From: Calditrichota bacterium
GTDB lineage: Bacteria > Electryoneota > RPQS01
NCBI GenBank assembly: GCA_020637395.1
Contig: JACJWA010000002.1
Coordinates: 181,036-245,035, forward strand
Length of the DNA: 64,000 bases
Direction of reading: 5' to 3'
Under the pieces are notes generated by a model. It worked only from the letters and a program-made list of their open reading frames with translations, did no database searches and was not told the DNA's origin. Below are positions 23,171 through 31,606 of this stretch, one piece after another. The first letter of the stretch is position 1. Each line of letters opens with the position of its first letter. Position numbers and translations under genes: made by a program.

Positions 23171-25045
23171 ATGCGTCCGTGGACCCATCGAATGATTTTC
23201 CTGCTGACGTTGGCTCTTGGCTTGAACCTGGTGTCCCAGGCTCAGGACTTGCCGGAGCGCAAGGACATTGAAGACAAGTACAAGTGGGACTTGTCGGATA
23301 TGTACAAGGACAACGCGGCTTGGGATGCAGACTACACGTACATTGAGAGCCAGCTTCCGAAGCTTGAGGCCTACAAGGGCAAGGTTTCGAAGTCGGGCAA
23401 AGACCTGAAGGCGTACCTTGATATGGTTTTGGAAGTGGGATCGCATCAGGAGAATTTGTACACCTATGCGAACATGTCGCACCATTTGGACACGCGGGAT
23501 CCGGTGTACGTAGGGCTTCGCGACCGCGCGGACGTGATTTCTTCGAAGTTCGGATCGGCGAATTCGTGGTTTGCTCCGGAATTGACCTCGATTCCGGTGG
23601 CGACGTTTGAGAAGTGGTACAAGGAAGTTCAGGGGCTGGATCTTTACAAGCAATACATTTCGAACGAGCTTCGCCAGAAGCAATACGTGCTTTCGACGGA
23701 AGAAGAGAAGCTCATGTCCATGACGCATGAGATGATCAACCAGTCGGAATCGGCGGCGGAAGCGCTTCGCAACACGGACATTCAGTTTCCGGAAGTGAAG
23801 AACGAAGACGGCGAGATGGTGAAGCTGTCGGAAGGCCGTTACCGGATGCTCTTGGAGAGCAAGGATCCCGAAGTTCGTCGGGGCGCGGCGATTGCGCTGC
23901 ACGACGAGTATTCGAAATACAAGAACACGTTTGCGAGCCTGATGGGCGCGAATGTGGCGGCGGAAGTGTTTCAGGCGCGGGCGCGCGGCTATAACTCGGC
24001 GCTGCACATGGCCGTGGACAACGACAACGTGGACACGACGGTGTACTTGAATTTGATTTCTGCGGTGAAGGCGAATCTTGCGCCGCTGCACAAGTACAAT
24101 CGTTTGCGCAAAGAGGCTTTGGGTTTGAAGGAGCTGCACTTTTACGATTACAGCGCTCCGATCGTGGGTGACGCGCCGGAATATGACTATGCGACGGGTG
24201 TGTCCATGATCAAGACGGCTCTTCAGCCGCTTGGACCGGAATACGGCGGCGCGCTGGCGACGGCGTATGACGACCGCTGGGTGGATGTGTACGAGACGGC
24301 GGCGAAGCGCAGCGGCGCGTACTCGTGGGGCAGCTATCGCAGTCATCCGTACATGCTGTTGAACTATCACGGCACGCTGGACGACGTGTTCACGAACGCG
24401 CACGAGATCGGCCACACGATGCACACGTGGTACACGTACAAGTATCAGCCGCAGATTTACGCGGACTACGCGATCTTCGTGGCGGAAGTGGCTTCGACGT
24501 TTAATGAAGCGTTGCTGATGGACCACCTGCTCAAGACGGAGACGGATCCGGAAAAGCGATTGGTGCTGGTGAATCAGTACATTGACAATATTCACGGCAC
24601 GATCATTCGCCAGACGTTGTTTGCGGAGTTCGAGCTGGAAATGCACCGGATGTATGAGCAGGGTCAGCCGTTGACGGCGGAATCCTTGAGCGAATTGTAC
24701 CGCAAGGTTGCGGCGAGCTATTACGAGCCAGAAGTGACGATTGATTCGCAGTACGATTACACGTGGCTGCGCATTCCACACTTCTACTCGAACTTCTACG
24801 TGTACAAGTATGCGACTTCGATGTCGGCGGCCTTGGCTCTGTCGGAGCGCGTGCTGAGCGGCGGCGAGCAGGAGCTTCAGGATTATCTTGGGTTCCTCGC
24901 GGGCGGCTCCTCAAAGTATCCGCTGGATCTGTTGAAGGGCGCGGGTGTGGACATGTCGAGCCCGCAGCCGATTGAAGCGGCGATGCACAAGTTCGGCGAG
25001 CTGGTGGATGAGCTTGAAGTGCTGCTGAAGGCGCGCAAGGGCTAA
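23171..25045 (+). CDS. pepF: Exported M3 family oligoendopeptidase F
   Basis: 624 aa zinc metallopeptidase hydrolysing short peptides. The HExxH motif is H411-EIGH415 in TNAHEIGHTMHTWY, with the third ligand region downstream in AEVASTFNEALL. The oligoendopeptidase F N-terminal domain (WDLSDMYKDNAAWDADY ... LYTYANMSHHLDT) and the C-terminal FYVYKYATSMSAALAL segment are present. Length and motif order match PepF. Unusually for a family that is mainly cytosolic, residues 1-25 form a typical signal peptide, so this copy is predicted to act in the periplasm or outside the cell. It is transcribed alone behind a long leader with the 23061-23097 inverted repeat, and ends at the bidirectional terminator 25070-25098. 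Confidence 0.95.
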   Translation: MRPWTHRMIFLLTLALGLNLVSQAQDLPERKDIEDKYKWDLSDMYKDNAAWDADYTYIESQLPKLEAYKGKVSKSGKDLKAYLDMVLEVGSHQENLYTYANMSHHLDTRDPVYVGLRDRADVISSKFGSANSWFAPELTSIPVATFEKWYKEVQGLDLYKQYISNELRQKQYVLSTEEEKLMSMTHEMINQSESAAEALRNTDIQFPEVKNEDGEMVKLSEGRYRMLLESKDPEVRRGAAIALHDEYSKYKNTFASLMGANVAAEVFQARARGYNSALHMAVDNDNVDTTVYLNLISAVKANLAPLHKYNRLRKEALGLKELHFYDYSAPIVGDAPEYDYATGVSMIKTALQPLGPEYGGALATAYDDRWVDVYETAAKRSGAYSWGSYRSHPYMLLNYHGTLDDVFTNAHEIGHTMHTWYTYKYQPQIYADYAIFVAEVASTFNEALLMDHLLKTETDPEKRLVLVNQYIDNIHGTIIRQTLFAEFELEMHRMYEQGQPLTAESLSELYRKVAASYYEPEVTIDSQYDYTWLRIPHFYSNFYVYKYATSMSAALALSERVLSGGEQELQDYLGFLAGGSSKYPLDLLKGAGVDMSSPQPIEAAMHKFGELVDELEVLLKARKG

Positions 25046-25069
25046 GCAAGCCAAGGCACAAGGCAATGG

Positions 25070-25098
25070 AAAACCCCGGTCGAAGAGACCGGGGTTTT
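25070..25098. terminator. Bidirectional terminator
   Basis: 11-bp stem AAAACCCCGGT/ACCGGGGTTTT with a 7-nt loop; T-tracts on both strands. It separates convergent genes ending at 25045 and 25121. Confidence 0.85.
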
Positions 25099-25120
25099 TC
25101 TTTTTGAGCGATGCTGCGAC

Positions 25121-25636
25121 TTACTTCAGTGTATCGAGCGCGCCGACGATCTTGAGAAACTCAGGTTCTGCGCGCAATGGAATCCAGCACTCTTCCCATT
25201 TTGCGGTTTCGGCATAGCGCGGATCGAGCGAAACGACTTGGGCAAGCTGGCGAAAGGCTTGTTCTTTCTTGCCCCAGCGGGAATACATACATCCGGCGTG
25301 CCAGATGGCCTGCTTGTTGACGGAGTCGCATTTCTCGGCGTTCTTGTAGGCGGGTTCGGCTTCGTCGTAGCGCTTCAGATTGTGGAGCATCAGCGCGCGG
25401 CCGTGCCATGCCTGCGAGAGCAGAGGATTGTATTTTAGTGCGGAGTCGAAGAGCACCAATCCGGAGTCATAGTCTTCGTAGGAGTATTGATCCCACCCGA
25501 GTTCGGTGAAGTCATCGGCCAGGAACAGGGAATCGTTGAGCGTGGAAGGCGAAGATTTTTGTACGCCGGGCTGCGAGTGATCTTGCTTTGTGCAGGACAC
25601 AAGCAGGAACAGGATCAGTGGAAACAAAATATACAT
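25121..25636 (-). CDS. TPR-repeat lipoprotein
   Basis: About 171 aa from the ATG at 25636, one nt after the pyrD stop codon, with GGGGAAG upstream. A lipoprotein signal peptide ends in LLVSC (lipid-attachment Cys about residue 15). The mature part has TPR-like helical pairs: YEDYDSGLVLFDSALKYNPLLSQAWHGRALMLHNLKRYDEAEPAYKNAEKC, then NKQAIWHAGCMYSRWGKKEQAFRQLAQVVSLDPRYAETAKWEE. It is the last gene of the Omp85-TamB-pyrD operon and is therefore plausibly an envelope-assembly accessory, which is inference from position. A much longer upstream frame exists but overlaps pyrD and is not used. Confidence 0.8.
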   Translation of the reverse strand: MYILFPLILFLLVSCTKQDHSQPGVQKSSPSTLNDSLFLADDFTELGWDQYSYEDYDSGLVLFDSALKYNPLLSQAWHGRALMLHNLKRYDEAEPAYKNAEKCDSVNKQAIWHAGCMYSRWGKKEQAFRQLAQVVSLDPRYAETAKWEECWIPLRAEPEFLKIVGALDTLK

Positions 25637-25637
25637 G

Positions 25638-26642
25638 CTACTTCCCCATAAGTAGTTTGACGACGCGCGGACCTTGAAAGATGAACGCGGTGTAGAGTTG
25701 AAGAAGAGCGGCACCCGCATCGAGCGTTTGCCGGGCACGCTCGGCGGAGTCAATTCCTCCGGCTGCGATGACGATGCGCGATGAATCAAGCTCTTGGCGC
25801 GCGAGGCGGACGCACTCGAGCATGCGAGGGAAGATGGGAGAGCCGGACAAACCACCGCGGTCGAGCGTGGCGGCGCGGGGAACCAGTTCGCGGCGAATGC
25901 TGGTGTTGGCGCAGACCATTCCCGCGAGGCCCAGTTCATTGACGACGCGCGCGGCGGTGGCGATGTCGTCATTGGCGAGATCGGGCGCGATTTTCAGCAG
26001 GAGCGGTTTTCTTCCTTGAGTGATCTCCAAGAGCGGTGCGAGCAACTTGCGCAGCGAGTCCGGTTCTTGCAGAGTGCGCAGGCCGGGCGTGTTGGGAGAA
26101 GAGACATTGACGACGAAATAGTCGCCGAATTCGAGCAACTTGGTGAGCACGAGTTTGTAATCGGAGAGCGCGTCGTCGAGCGGAGTCGCTGCATTTTTGC
26201 CGATGTTGATTCCGACGGGCGGCAGGGACGCACTCGAGTTTCGCAAGCGCTCGAGTCGCTGCCGCGCGGCGAGCATGCCTTCGCCGGGAAAGCCCATGGC
26301 ATTGACGAGCGCGTCGGCTTCGGGAAATCTCCAGATGCGTGGTTTGGGATTTCCGGGCTGCGGCCTGGGTGTGACGGTGCCGATTTCGACGAAGGAGAAG
26401 TTCAAGGCGAAGAGTGCGGGAAGTGCGCGCGCATCTTTATCGAAACCGGCGGCGAGACCAATCGGATGTTTGAAGTCGAGTCCCATCACTCTGAGCGGCG
26501 ACGCGGGACACGCTCCTGCGATCAGGGAGATCAGCGATCTGCCGAAGGAACTCTTTCCGGCAACGGAGAGCGCATACAGTACGCGATTGTGCATGGTCTC
26601 AGGGTCCCCCATGAAGAGCAGATTTCTTTGCAGCACGTACAT
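25638..26642 (-). CDS. pyrD: Dihydroorotate dehydrogenase (quinone), class 2
   Basis: 334 aa membrane-associated flavoenzyme oxidising dihydroorotate to orotate with quinone in pyrimidine synthesis. Class 2 signatures: the N-terminal amphipathic helical extension (MHNRVLYALSVAGKSSFG), GLAAGFDKDARALPAL, the FMN site FVEIGTVTPRPQPGNPKPR, the catalytic-Ser motif NVSSPNTPGLR, and the ANTSIRRE and AAGGIDSAERARQTL segments. Length matches class 2 enzymes. The gene sits in an envelope-biogenesis operon, 3 nt after the small Omp85 gene and 1 nt before the TPR lipoprotein. No other pyrimidine gene is nearby. Confidence 0.96.
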   Translation of the reverse strand: MYVLQRNLLFMGDPETMHNRVLYALSVAGKSSFGRSLISLIAGACPASPLRVMGLDFKHPIGLAAGFDKDARALPALFALNFSFVEIGTVTPRPQPGNPKPRIWRFPEADALVNAMGFPGEGMLAARQRLERLRNSSASLPPVGINIGKNAATPLDDALSDYKLVLTKLLEFGDYFVVNVSSPNTPGLRTLQEPDSLRKLLAPLLEITQGRKPLLLKIAPDLANDDIATAARVVNELGLAGMVCANTSIRRELVPRAATLDRGGLSGSPIFPRMLECVRLARQELDSSRIVIAAGGIDSAERARQTLDAGAALLQLYTAFIFQGPRVVKLLMGK

Positions 26643-26645
26643 GGC

Positions 26646-27920
26646 TTAGAATCTCACTCCGGATTCAAAGACGATGTCGAAATCGTTGTCACGATTGCGG
26701 GAGATGCTGGCTTCGACGACTTGCACATAGGGAAAGCGAACGTGCAGCGCGGCACCGACGGCCCAAACATTGTTGCGCGCGCCGTCAAGTCGGGTCTCGG
26801 CGCGCTCGGCAAACACCGCACCGCCGATCCAGAAGGGGATGTCTTTTCCGTAGCGTCCGACGTAAGGCACGTTGTAGGATGTTTCGCGCGTGATGGGAAA
26901 ACGGAATTCGCATTCACCGGAGAGGAAGGACTCCGCTTCGGTTTGTACGGACGAATAGCCGCGAAATCCCGTGGAGAAACCGTGATAGTAGTGTGCCCAG
27001 GGCGGCGCGGAGTTGGTGGTGGTGCCGCCGTAGAGCCTCGACGCGAGCACGGGCGCGCGCGCGCCGGATGCGAAGGGTAAATAGAGTGCGGCGATACCAC
27101 TTGAACGTGTGAAGAGATCGGAGCCTATGGCTTGTTCCAGATCACCGCGGACAAAGAGTCCGTCTGTGGGATACCATTCAAGATTGCGGCGGTCGAGAAT
27201 CACGAAGGGAGCGATCCAGGCGATGTCATAGTTATCTTTCAGGCCGGGAGTCTGTTGTTTGGGTTGAACGCCGTCATACATGAGAGCGAGTCCGAGCCGC
27301 GAAGGTGCGCCACTGCGTGTGGCGAGTTTGATGTATGCGCGGTTGTTGCGGAGCTTGCGCTCGAGACCGAGTACCGTGGAATGGCGGTCGGAGATTTCGA
27401 GCGATTGTCCGCCGAACTCGATGGCGAGCGGGAGAGCTTGCGAAAACCAGCGGGTTCGGTATTTGACATTGAGTCCGGAACGCGCGCCGAATTCTCCGAA
27501 GACTCCAACGTCGGCTCCGGTGCCCATGTGATTGATGTCCGCACCGCCGACGGAGAAGACGACGATGTGCATGATCCGGTCGGGCTGTTTCAGCGCATCG
27601 TTCAGAGTTCCTTCGACGGGGGACGCGGCGAGAATCGGAATGAAGCGAAATTGCTCGGAGACCGTGACTTGGACGACGTTTTGATCGTCGGACGTCACGC
27701 GCACGTTGTTGAAGAGCTGAAGGGAAAGCAGACGCAGGCGCGCGAACTCGAGATCGTCAGATGAGACCGAATCGCCGACAGAGAAACGTAATTCGCGCAG
27801 GATGACCCAGTCTTTGGTGGTGCGATTTCCGGTGAGTTCGATTTTCGAGACGACAAATGACTGAGCGCAGGCGCACGAGTAGAAAAGCAGGCAGAGCAGA
27901 GGAAGCAGAAGTGCGCGCAT
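26646..27920 (-). CDS. Small Omp85-type outer membrane protein, single POTRA
   Basis: About 424 aa from the ATG at 27920, whose first base overlaps the TamB stop (TAATG); an ATG at 27929 is possible. After a signal peptide (ending SCACAQ), residues 20-97 form one POTRA-like domain: VVSKIELTGNRTTKDWVILRELRFSVGDSVSSDDLEFARLRLLSLQLFNNVRV. The rest is beta-barrel-like. GFRGYSSVQTEAES resembles the conserved (V/I)RGY-like loop of Omp85 proteins, and the final strand ends in FESGVRF with a terminal Phe. Omp85 proteins insert or translocate proteins or lipids at the outer membrane. It is much shorter than BamA/TamA, and is the second Omp85 member in this operon. Confidence 0.82.
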   Translation of the reverse strand: MRALLLPLLCLLFYSCACAQSFVVSKIELTGNRTTKDWVILRELRFSVGDSVSSDDLEFARLRLLSLQLFNNVRVTSDDQNVVQVTVSEQFRFIPILAASPVEGTLNDALKQPDRIMHIVVFSVGGADINHMGTGADVGVFGEFGARSGLNVKYRTRWFSQALPLAIEFGGQSLEISDRHSTVLGLERKLRNNRAYIKLATRSGAPSRLGLALMYDGVQPKQQTPGLKDNYDIAWIAPFVILDRRNLEWYPTDGLFVRGDLEQAIGSDLFTRSSGIAALYLPFASGARAPVLASRLYGGTTTNSAPPWAHYYHGFSTGFRGYSSVQTEAESFLSGECEFRFPITRETSYNVPYVGRYGKDIPFWIGGAVFAERAETRLDGARNNVWAVGAALHVRFPYVQVVEASISRNRDNDFDIVFESGVRF

Positions 27921-30900
27921 TATCGCCATTCGAATTGGAGGTAAACGGTGAAGGAGCTGCTGGGGCGGCCCTGATCGGCGGTGGTTTGCTCGGCGGTGAA
28001 CTTCATCCAGTCGAGCAGTCTGTAGTCAATTGAGACCTTTTGTCCGGAGCGGGGATCTTCGATGGGTTGAAAGACGCGAATGAAGAGTCTGTCGGTGACG
28101 TAAGTTCCGATTTCGAGCTGTGCGCTGGAAAGATCATTCAGGCCGCCTTCACCGGGACGAAACTCAAACACATCGAGACCTGACGCTTTGCCGACGATGT
28201 CGGAGACTTGTCCGCTGGCAGCTTCGGCGACGGCTTGTTCTGCGGTGCCGCCGGAGTTTCCGACGAAGGGGAGAAGTTTTTGAATGGCTTCATCCTGCGA
28301 CATGGCGTTGCCGTTGTCGAACTGTCCGCTGAATTCGGCTTTGGAATTGTCGGGCGTTCCGGTGAGGACGACGGTGACTTGATAGGGGCCGCGCGATTTG
28401 TCAATGCCGGAATAGACGGCGGTAATGTTGAGATCGGGCGACTCGGGCGGACCGTCGAAGCGCAGGCTGGAGTTTTCGGCGATGCGCAGTTCCTGTCCAT
28501 AGAATTTGACGCTGCCTTTGCGGATGGAGATTTCTCCGTTGGCGGTCGGCTCCACGCCGTGTGTCTTTTCGAGGTTCAGTTCACCGAACAATTCTGTGTT
28601 GAGACCGCTGCCGCGAATCCAGAAATTTCCCGGAATGGACACGGAGATGTCGTGCGCCATGGACATATAGAACTCATCGGGATTGAAGCCCGTGTCGAGG
28701 GAATCTCCACGGAGCACGGCGAGCACGCTGTCGAGATCAACGGATTCGATATCTTTTGTGGCGGATTGCGTGATGCGGTAAAAGCCTTCCTGCACGGTGA
28801 GTTTGCCGGATGCGAAAAGCGAGTCAAATGGTCCGGCGATATTCATTGATCCGTCGAGTCGGGCTTTCTGCAATCTTGAGGAGACGGCTTCGAATTTGTC
28901 GAATTTCAGATTGAGGTCAAGAGCTTCGGGCCAGGGGACGCCGAGCTTTGCGGTACCTGATCCGGTCAGCGTGCCTTTGCTGGTGGCGCGGAAGGTGTGG
29001 ATATTGACAGAGTCTTGCACAAGTTCGGCATCCAGCACGATCCACTTGTAGGCGATGCCGTAGCGGTTGTCTCCGTAGAACCCGTCCGCAAGGCGCACGG
29101 TTCCGGACCAATTGGGCTCATCGGTGCTTCCGGAGAGAGCAAGGTCGGCGGAGAGCACGCCTTCGAAGCGAGCACCGGGAGTCATCCAGGGTTGGAAACG
29201 CACGAGGGGCAAGGAATCCACTTTGAGGACACCGCGGATCGAATCGTCTTTGGAAATCTTCAGACCATTCTGCAACGAGAACGCGGCGGGGAGAGCGGCT
29301 TCGGCGGTCAATGCGGTGTCGCCTTGCCAGACGTAGGCTAAGGCGGCTTCGGCATGGTCGGGGGCAAGCGTTCCGGTCAACTTGAGTTGATCGGCGAGCA
29401 GCGCATCCTGATAAACCATGGAGTCAATCAGGAGTTCGATATTTCCGGTGACGGCGGAATCCGGTCCGCTGATTTGGAGCCGGAGGTTCAAAGTACCGTC
29501 GGGTAATTCTGTTTCGAGAATCGGGGAGAGTTTTGCGGTGCGGAGGCCGGAGAATTCGAGCGCGACGTCCTGCATGCCGGGCGACTCGAGGAAGCCTGTG
29601 GCGCGAAGCACACCGAACTCGGAGCGCAGCACGAGCGCTGCGACTTCATAGTGTGAGCTGTCCATCGAGAACTCGATCGGGTAGTCATTGGTCCACTCTG
29701 TGTCAAAGAGAGTGAGGGACAGCGAGTCGAGTTCGAGCAGCATGGGTTGTGCCGAATAGTCAAATCGTCCGGAGGACTTGAGAGCGACGGTGTCGTGTCG
29801 CGCGGAGAAGGAGCACAAGAACTCCGGCGCGAGCCATGAACCGTTCAGGTCGAGAGTCAGGTTGGTCAGACTTTCGTCCAACGCGGAAAGCGAATCCGCG
29901 CGCAGTTGTGCGGAGAGAGATTCGGAGGCAAGATCAAACGCCGCGAGATCCAGGGCGGTGTTGGTCAAGCGATAGTCGGAATAGATTAGTTGTGTTGAAG
30001 TCAACGACCCCAGTGCGGAAAGTCCGCTCAAGCTGTCTTCGGCAAAGAGCAGAGTTGCGCGCAGCTCGGCGGTGAGGTCACCGCTCAAGGAATCGAGCTC
30101 GGGTGCGAACAAGGAAATCAGCTCGCGGAATTCGGCCACTTCGGGAAGTGCGAGGGAGAGTTGCGCGGCGACGGAGTCGGACATATCTCCGTTTGCAAAC
30201 AATAGAGCGGAGGCGGAGCCGAGCCGCAGGCGCGTGGAATCCAGTTTGAATTGCGATCCCTCGAAGGATGCGTGCAGGGAGAGGCTGTCCAGAGCGTATC
30301 TTCCCAACGAAAGAGCGCCAAGTTGGACTTGCGCATCGAGCCAGAGCAGGGAGTCGGCATGGGTCGCGAAGGAGAACTCCGTGCTGCCGGACAGAGTTGA
30401 AAGGGAGTCGGGAATCTCCGGCACAAAAGCCTGCACGCGCGCGTGATCGAGCGCAGCGTGACCGCTTACACTCAGAGAATCGTTCTGAAGTCCGTTGGCG
30501 GAGACGCGCACCTCGAAGTTGCCGGCATTGGTGCGCACGGCTCCGGCGACGAAGGCATCCTGTTCATAGAGTTCGACTTCGAGGTCCGCGGCGAGATCAA
30601 TATTGCCGTAGTAGGAGCTGTCGAGTTCGATTCGTCCGAGCCAGTCGTGTGTCCAGTCGGGCGATTTGCTTTTGGTGAGCGCGGCGCGGCCGGAGAAACG
30701 GTGATCAACGGAATCGCCGAGCCAATGTGCAAGATCGAGATTCAGGAACGTTGCGCCAAGTGAGACGCGCGGCAAATCTGAATAATTGAGGACTTCGAGA
30801 TCTCCGTTGGCGGAGCCGACTCGTTGTGCCATGAGGTCGAACTTGAGGGCGAGATCGCGAGCTAGGACGTCTCCCGAGGCTGTAAGTTTCAGTTCGCCAA

Positions 30901-31606
30901 GATCGGGGAACTCTTTGCTCCAGTCCGAGATGACATAGCTGGAGTTGGTGACGAGCGAGAGGTCTCCGGCGAAGAGCGAATCAGACTCGAGGCGCACGAC
31001 GCCTTTGCTTTCGAGAGAGAGACTCGAGTCTGCGTGGACAGTCGCGCGATAGGTGATCAGGGTGTTGTCGAGAAACGCGTCGGTCTCAATGGTCCAATCG
31101 CGGAAGGTGTGCACGAAACTTGAGTCTGCGCGCACGGTGAGGGAATCCACACTGAGCGAGATGCGATTCAGGCGCAGCCAGAGCGGAGCGGCGGTGGTGT
31201 CAGGTGATGAAGGAGAGTCTGACGCGAAGGCGTTGGCGATGTTGGAGCCGGTTGAATCCACTTGAATGTCGCCGCGCAGTCCTTCGAAGTCAGCGCTCAG
31301 TATGTGAATCCGTCTCTTGAGCAAATCCCAGAGAGCGAGTCGCGCGCGGAGTTTGTCGAGAGAGAGGATTTCGCGGCCAGCGTCATCCTGCAAAGACACC
31401 ATGTTCAAGAGGACGCTGCCGTCGAGCGCAAAGCGAACACGCTCGGCGCTCAGAGATCCCGCGATCGTGCGATTGAGATAGGCAAGAGACTTTCGCGCGA
31501 CGAACTGCTGGACGGGTTCCTGCTGAATCAGGAAGAAGGCCGCGGCAATAATCGCGGCGAAAAGCGCAATCGGCCAGAGGATAAGTCTGAGGATCCACGT
31601 CCACAT
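27920..31606 (-). CDS. tamB: TamB-like translocation/assembly module protein
   Basis: 1228 aa AsmA-like bridge protein. An N-terminal membrane anchor (ILRLILWPIALFAAIIAAAFFLI) is followed by an immense beta-rich, Ser/Asp-rich region of repeated amphipathic strands forming the lipid-transfer groove. The C-terminal DUF490/TamB domain is recognisable: GSGTAKLGVPWPEALDLNLKF, ISIRKGSVKFYGQELRIAENSSLRFDGPPESPDLNITA, and DRLFIRVFQPIEDPRSGQKVSIDYRLLDWMKFTAEQ. TamB spans the periplasm and acts with an Omp85 partner in outer-membrane protein insertion or phospholipid transport. It overlaps the stop of the upstream BamA/TamA-like gene by one nt (TGATG) and is followed directly by the small Omp85 gene. 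Confidence 0.9.
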   Translation of the reverse strand: MWTWILRLILWPIALFAAIIAAAFFLIQQEPVQQFVARKSLAYLNRTIAGSLSAERVRFALDGSVLLNMVSLQDDAGREILSLDKLRARLALWDLLKRRIHILSADFEGLRGDIQVDSTGSNIANAFASDSPSSPDTTAAPLWLRLNRISLSVDSLTVRADSSFVHTFRDWTIETDAFLDNTLITYRATVHADSSLSLESKGVVRLESDSLFAGDLSLVTNSSYVISDWSKEFPDLGELKLTASGDVLARDLALKFDLMAQRVGSANGDLEVLNYSDLPRVSLGATFLNLDLAHWLGDSVDHRFSGRAALTKSKSPDWTHDWLGRIELDSSYYGNIDLAADLEVELYEQDAFVAGAVRTNAGNFEVRVSANGLQNDSLSVSGHAALDHARVQAFVPEIPDSLSTLSGSTEFSFATHADSLLWLDAQVQLGALSLGRYALDSLSLHASFEGSQFKLDSTRLRLGSASALLFANGDMSDSVAAQLSLALPEVAEFRELISLFAPELDSLSGDLTAELRATLLFAEDSLSGLSALGSLTSTQLIYSDYRLTNTALDLAAFDLASESLSAQLRADSLSALDESLTNLTLDLNGSWLAPEFLCSFSARHDTVALKSSGRFDYSAQPMLLELDSLSLTLFDTEWTNDYPIEFSMDSSHYEVAALVLRSEFGVLRATGFLESPGMQDVALEFSGLRTAKLSPILETELPDGTLNLRLQISGPDSAVTGNIELLIDSMVYQDALLADQLKLTGTLAPDHAEAALAYVWQGDTALTAEAALPAAFSLQNGLKISKDDSIRGVLKVDSLPLVRFQPWMTPGARFEGVLSADLALSGSTDEPNWSGTVRLADGFYGDNRYGIAYKWIVLDAELVQDSVNIHTFRATSKGTLTGSGTAKLGVPWPEALDLNLKFDKFEAVSSRLQKARLDGSMNIAGPFDSLFASGKLTVQEGFYRITQSATKDIESVDLDSVLAVLRGDSLDTGFNPDEFYMSMAHDISVSIPGNFWIRGSGLNTELFGELNLEKTHGVEPTANGEISIRKGSVKFYGQELRIAENSSLRFDGPPESPDLNITAVYSGIDKSRGPYQVTVVLTGTPDNSKAEFSGQFDNGNAMSQDEAIQKLLPFVGNSGGTAEQAVAEAASGQVSDIVGKASGLDVFEFRPGEGGLNDLSSAQLEIGTYVTDRLFIRVFQPIEDPRSGQKVSIDYRLLDWMKFTAEQTTADQGRPSSSFTVYLQFEWR

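Noticed and set aside
23141..24781. 546-codon frame antisense to the M3 peptidase
   Set aside because: Composition dominated by Arg, His, Val and Leu, no recognisable motifs; the sense gene has the HExxH motif and full family layout.
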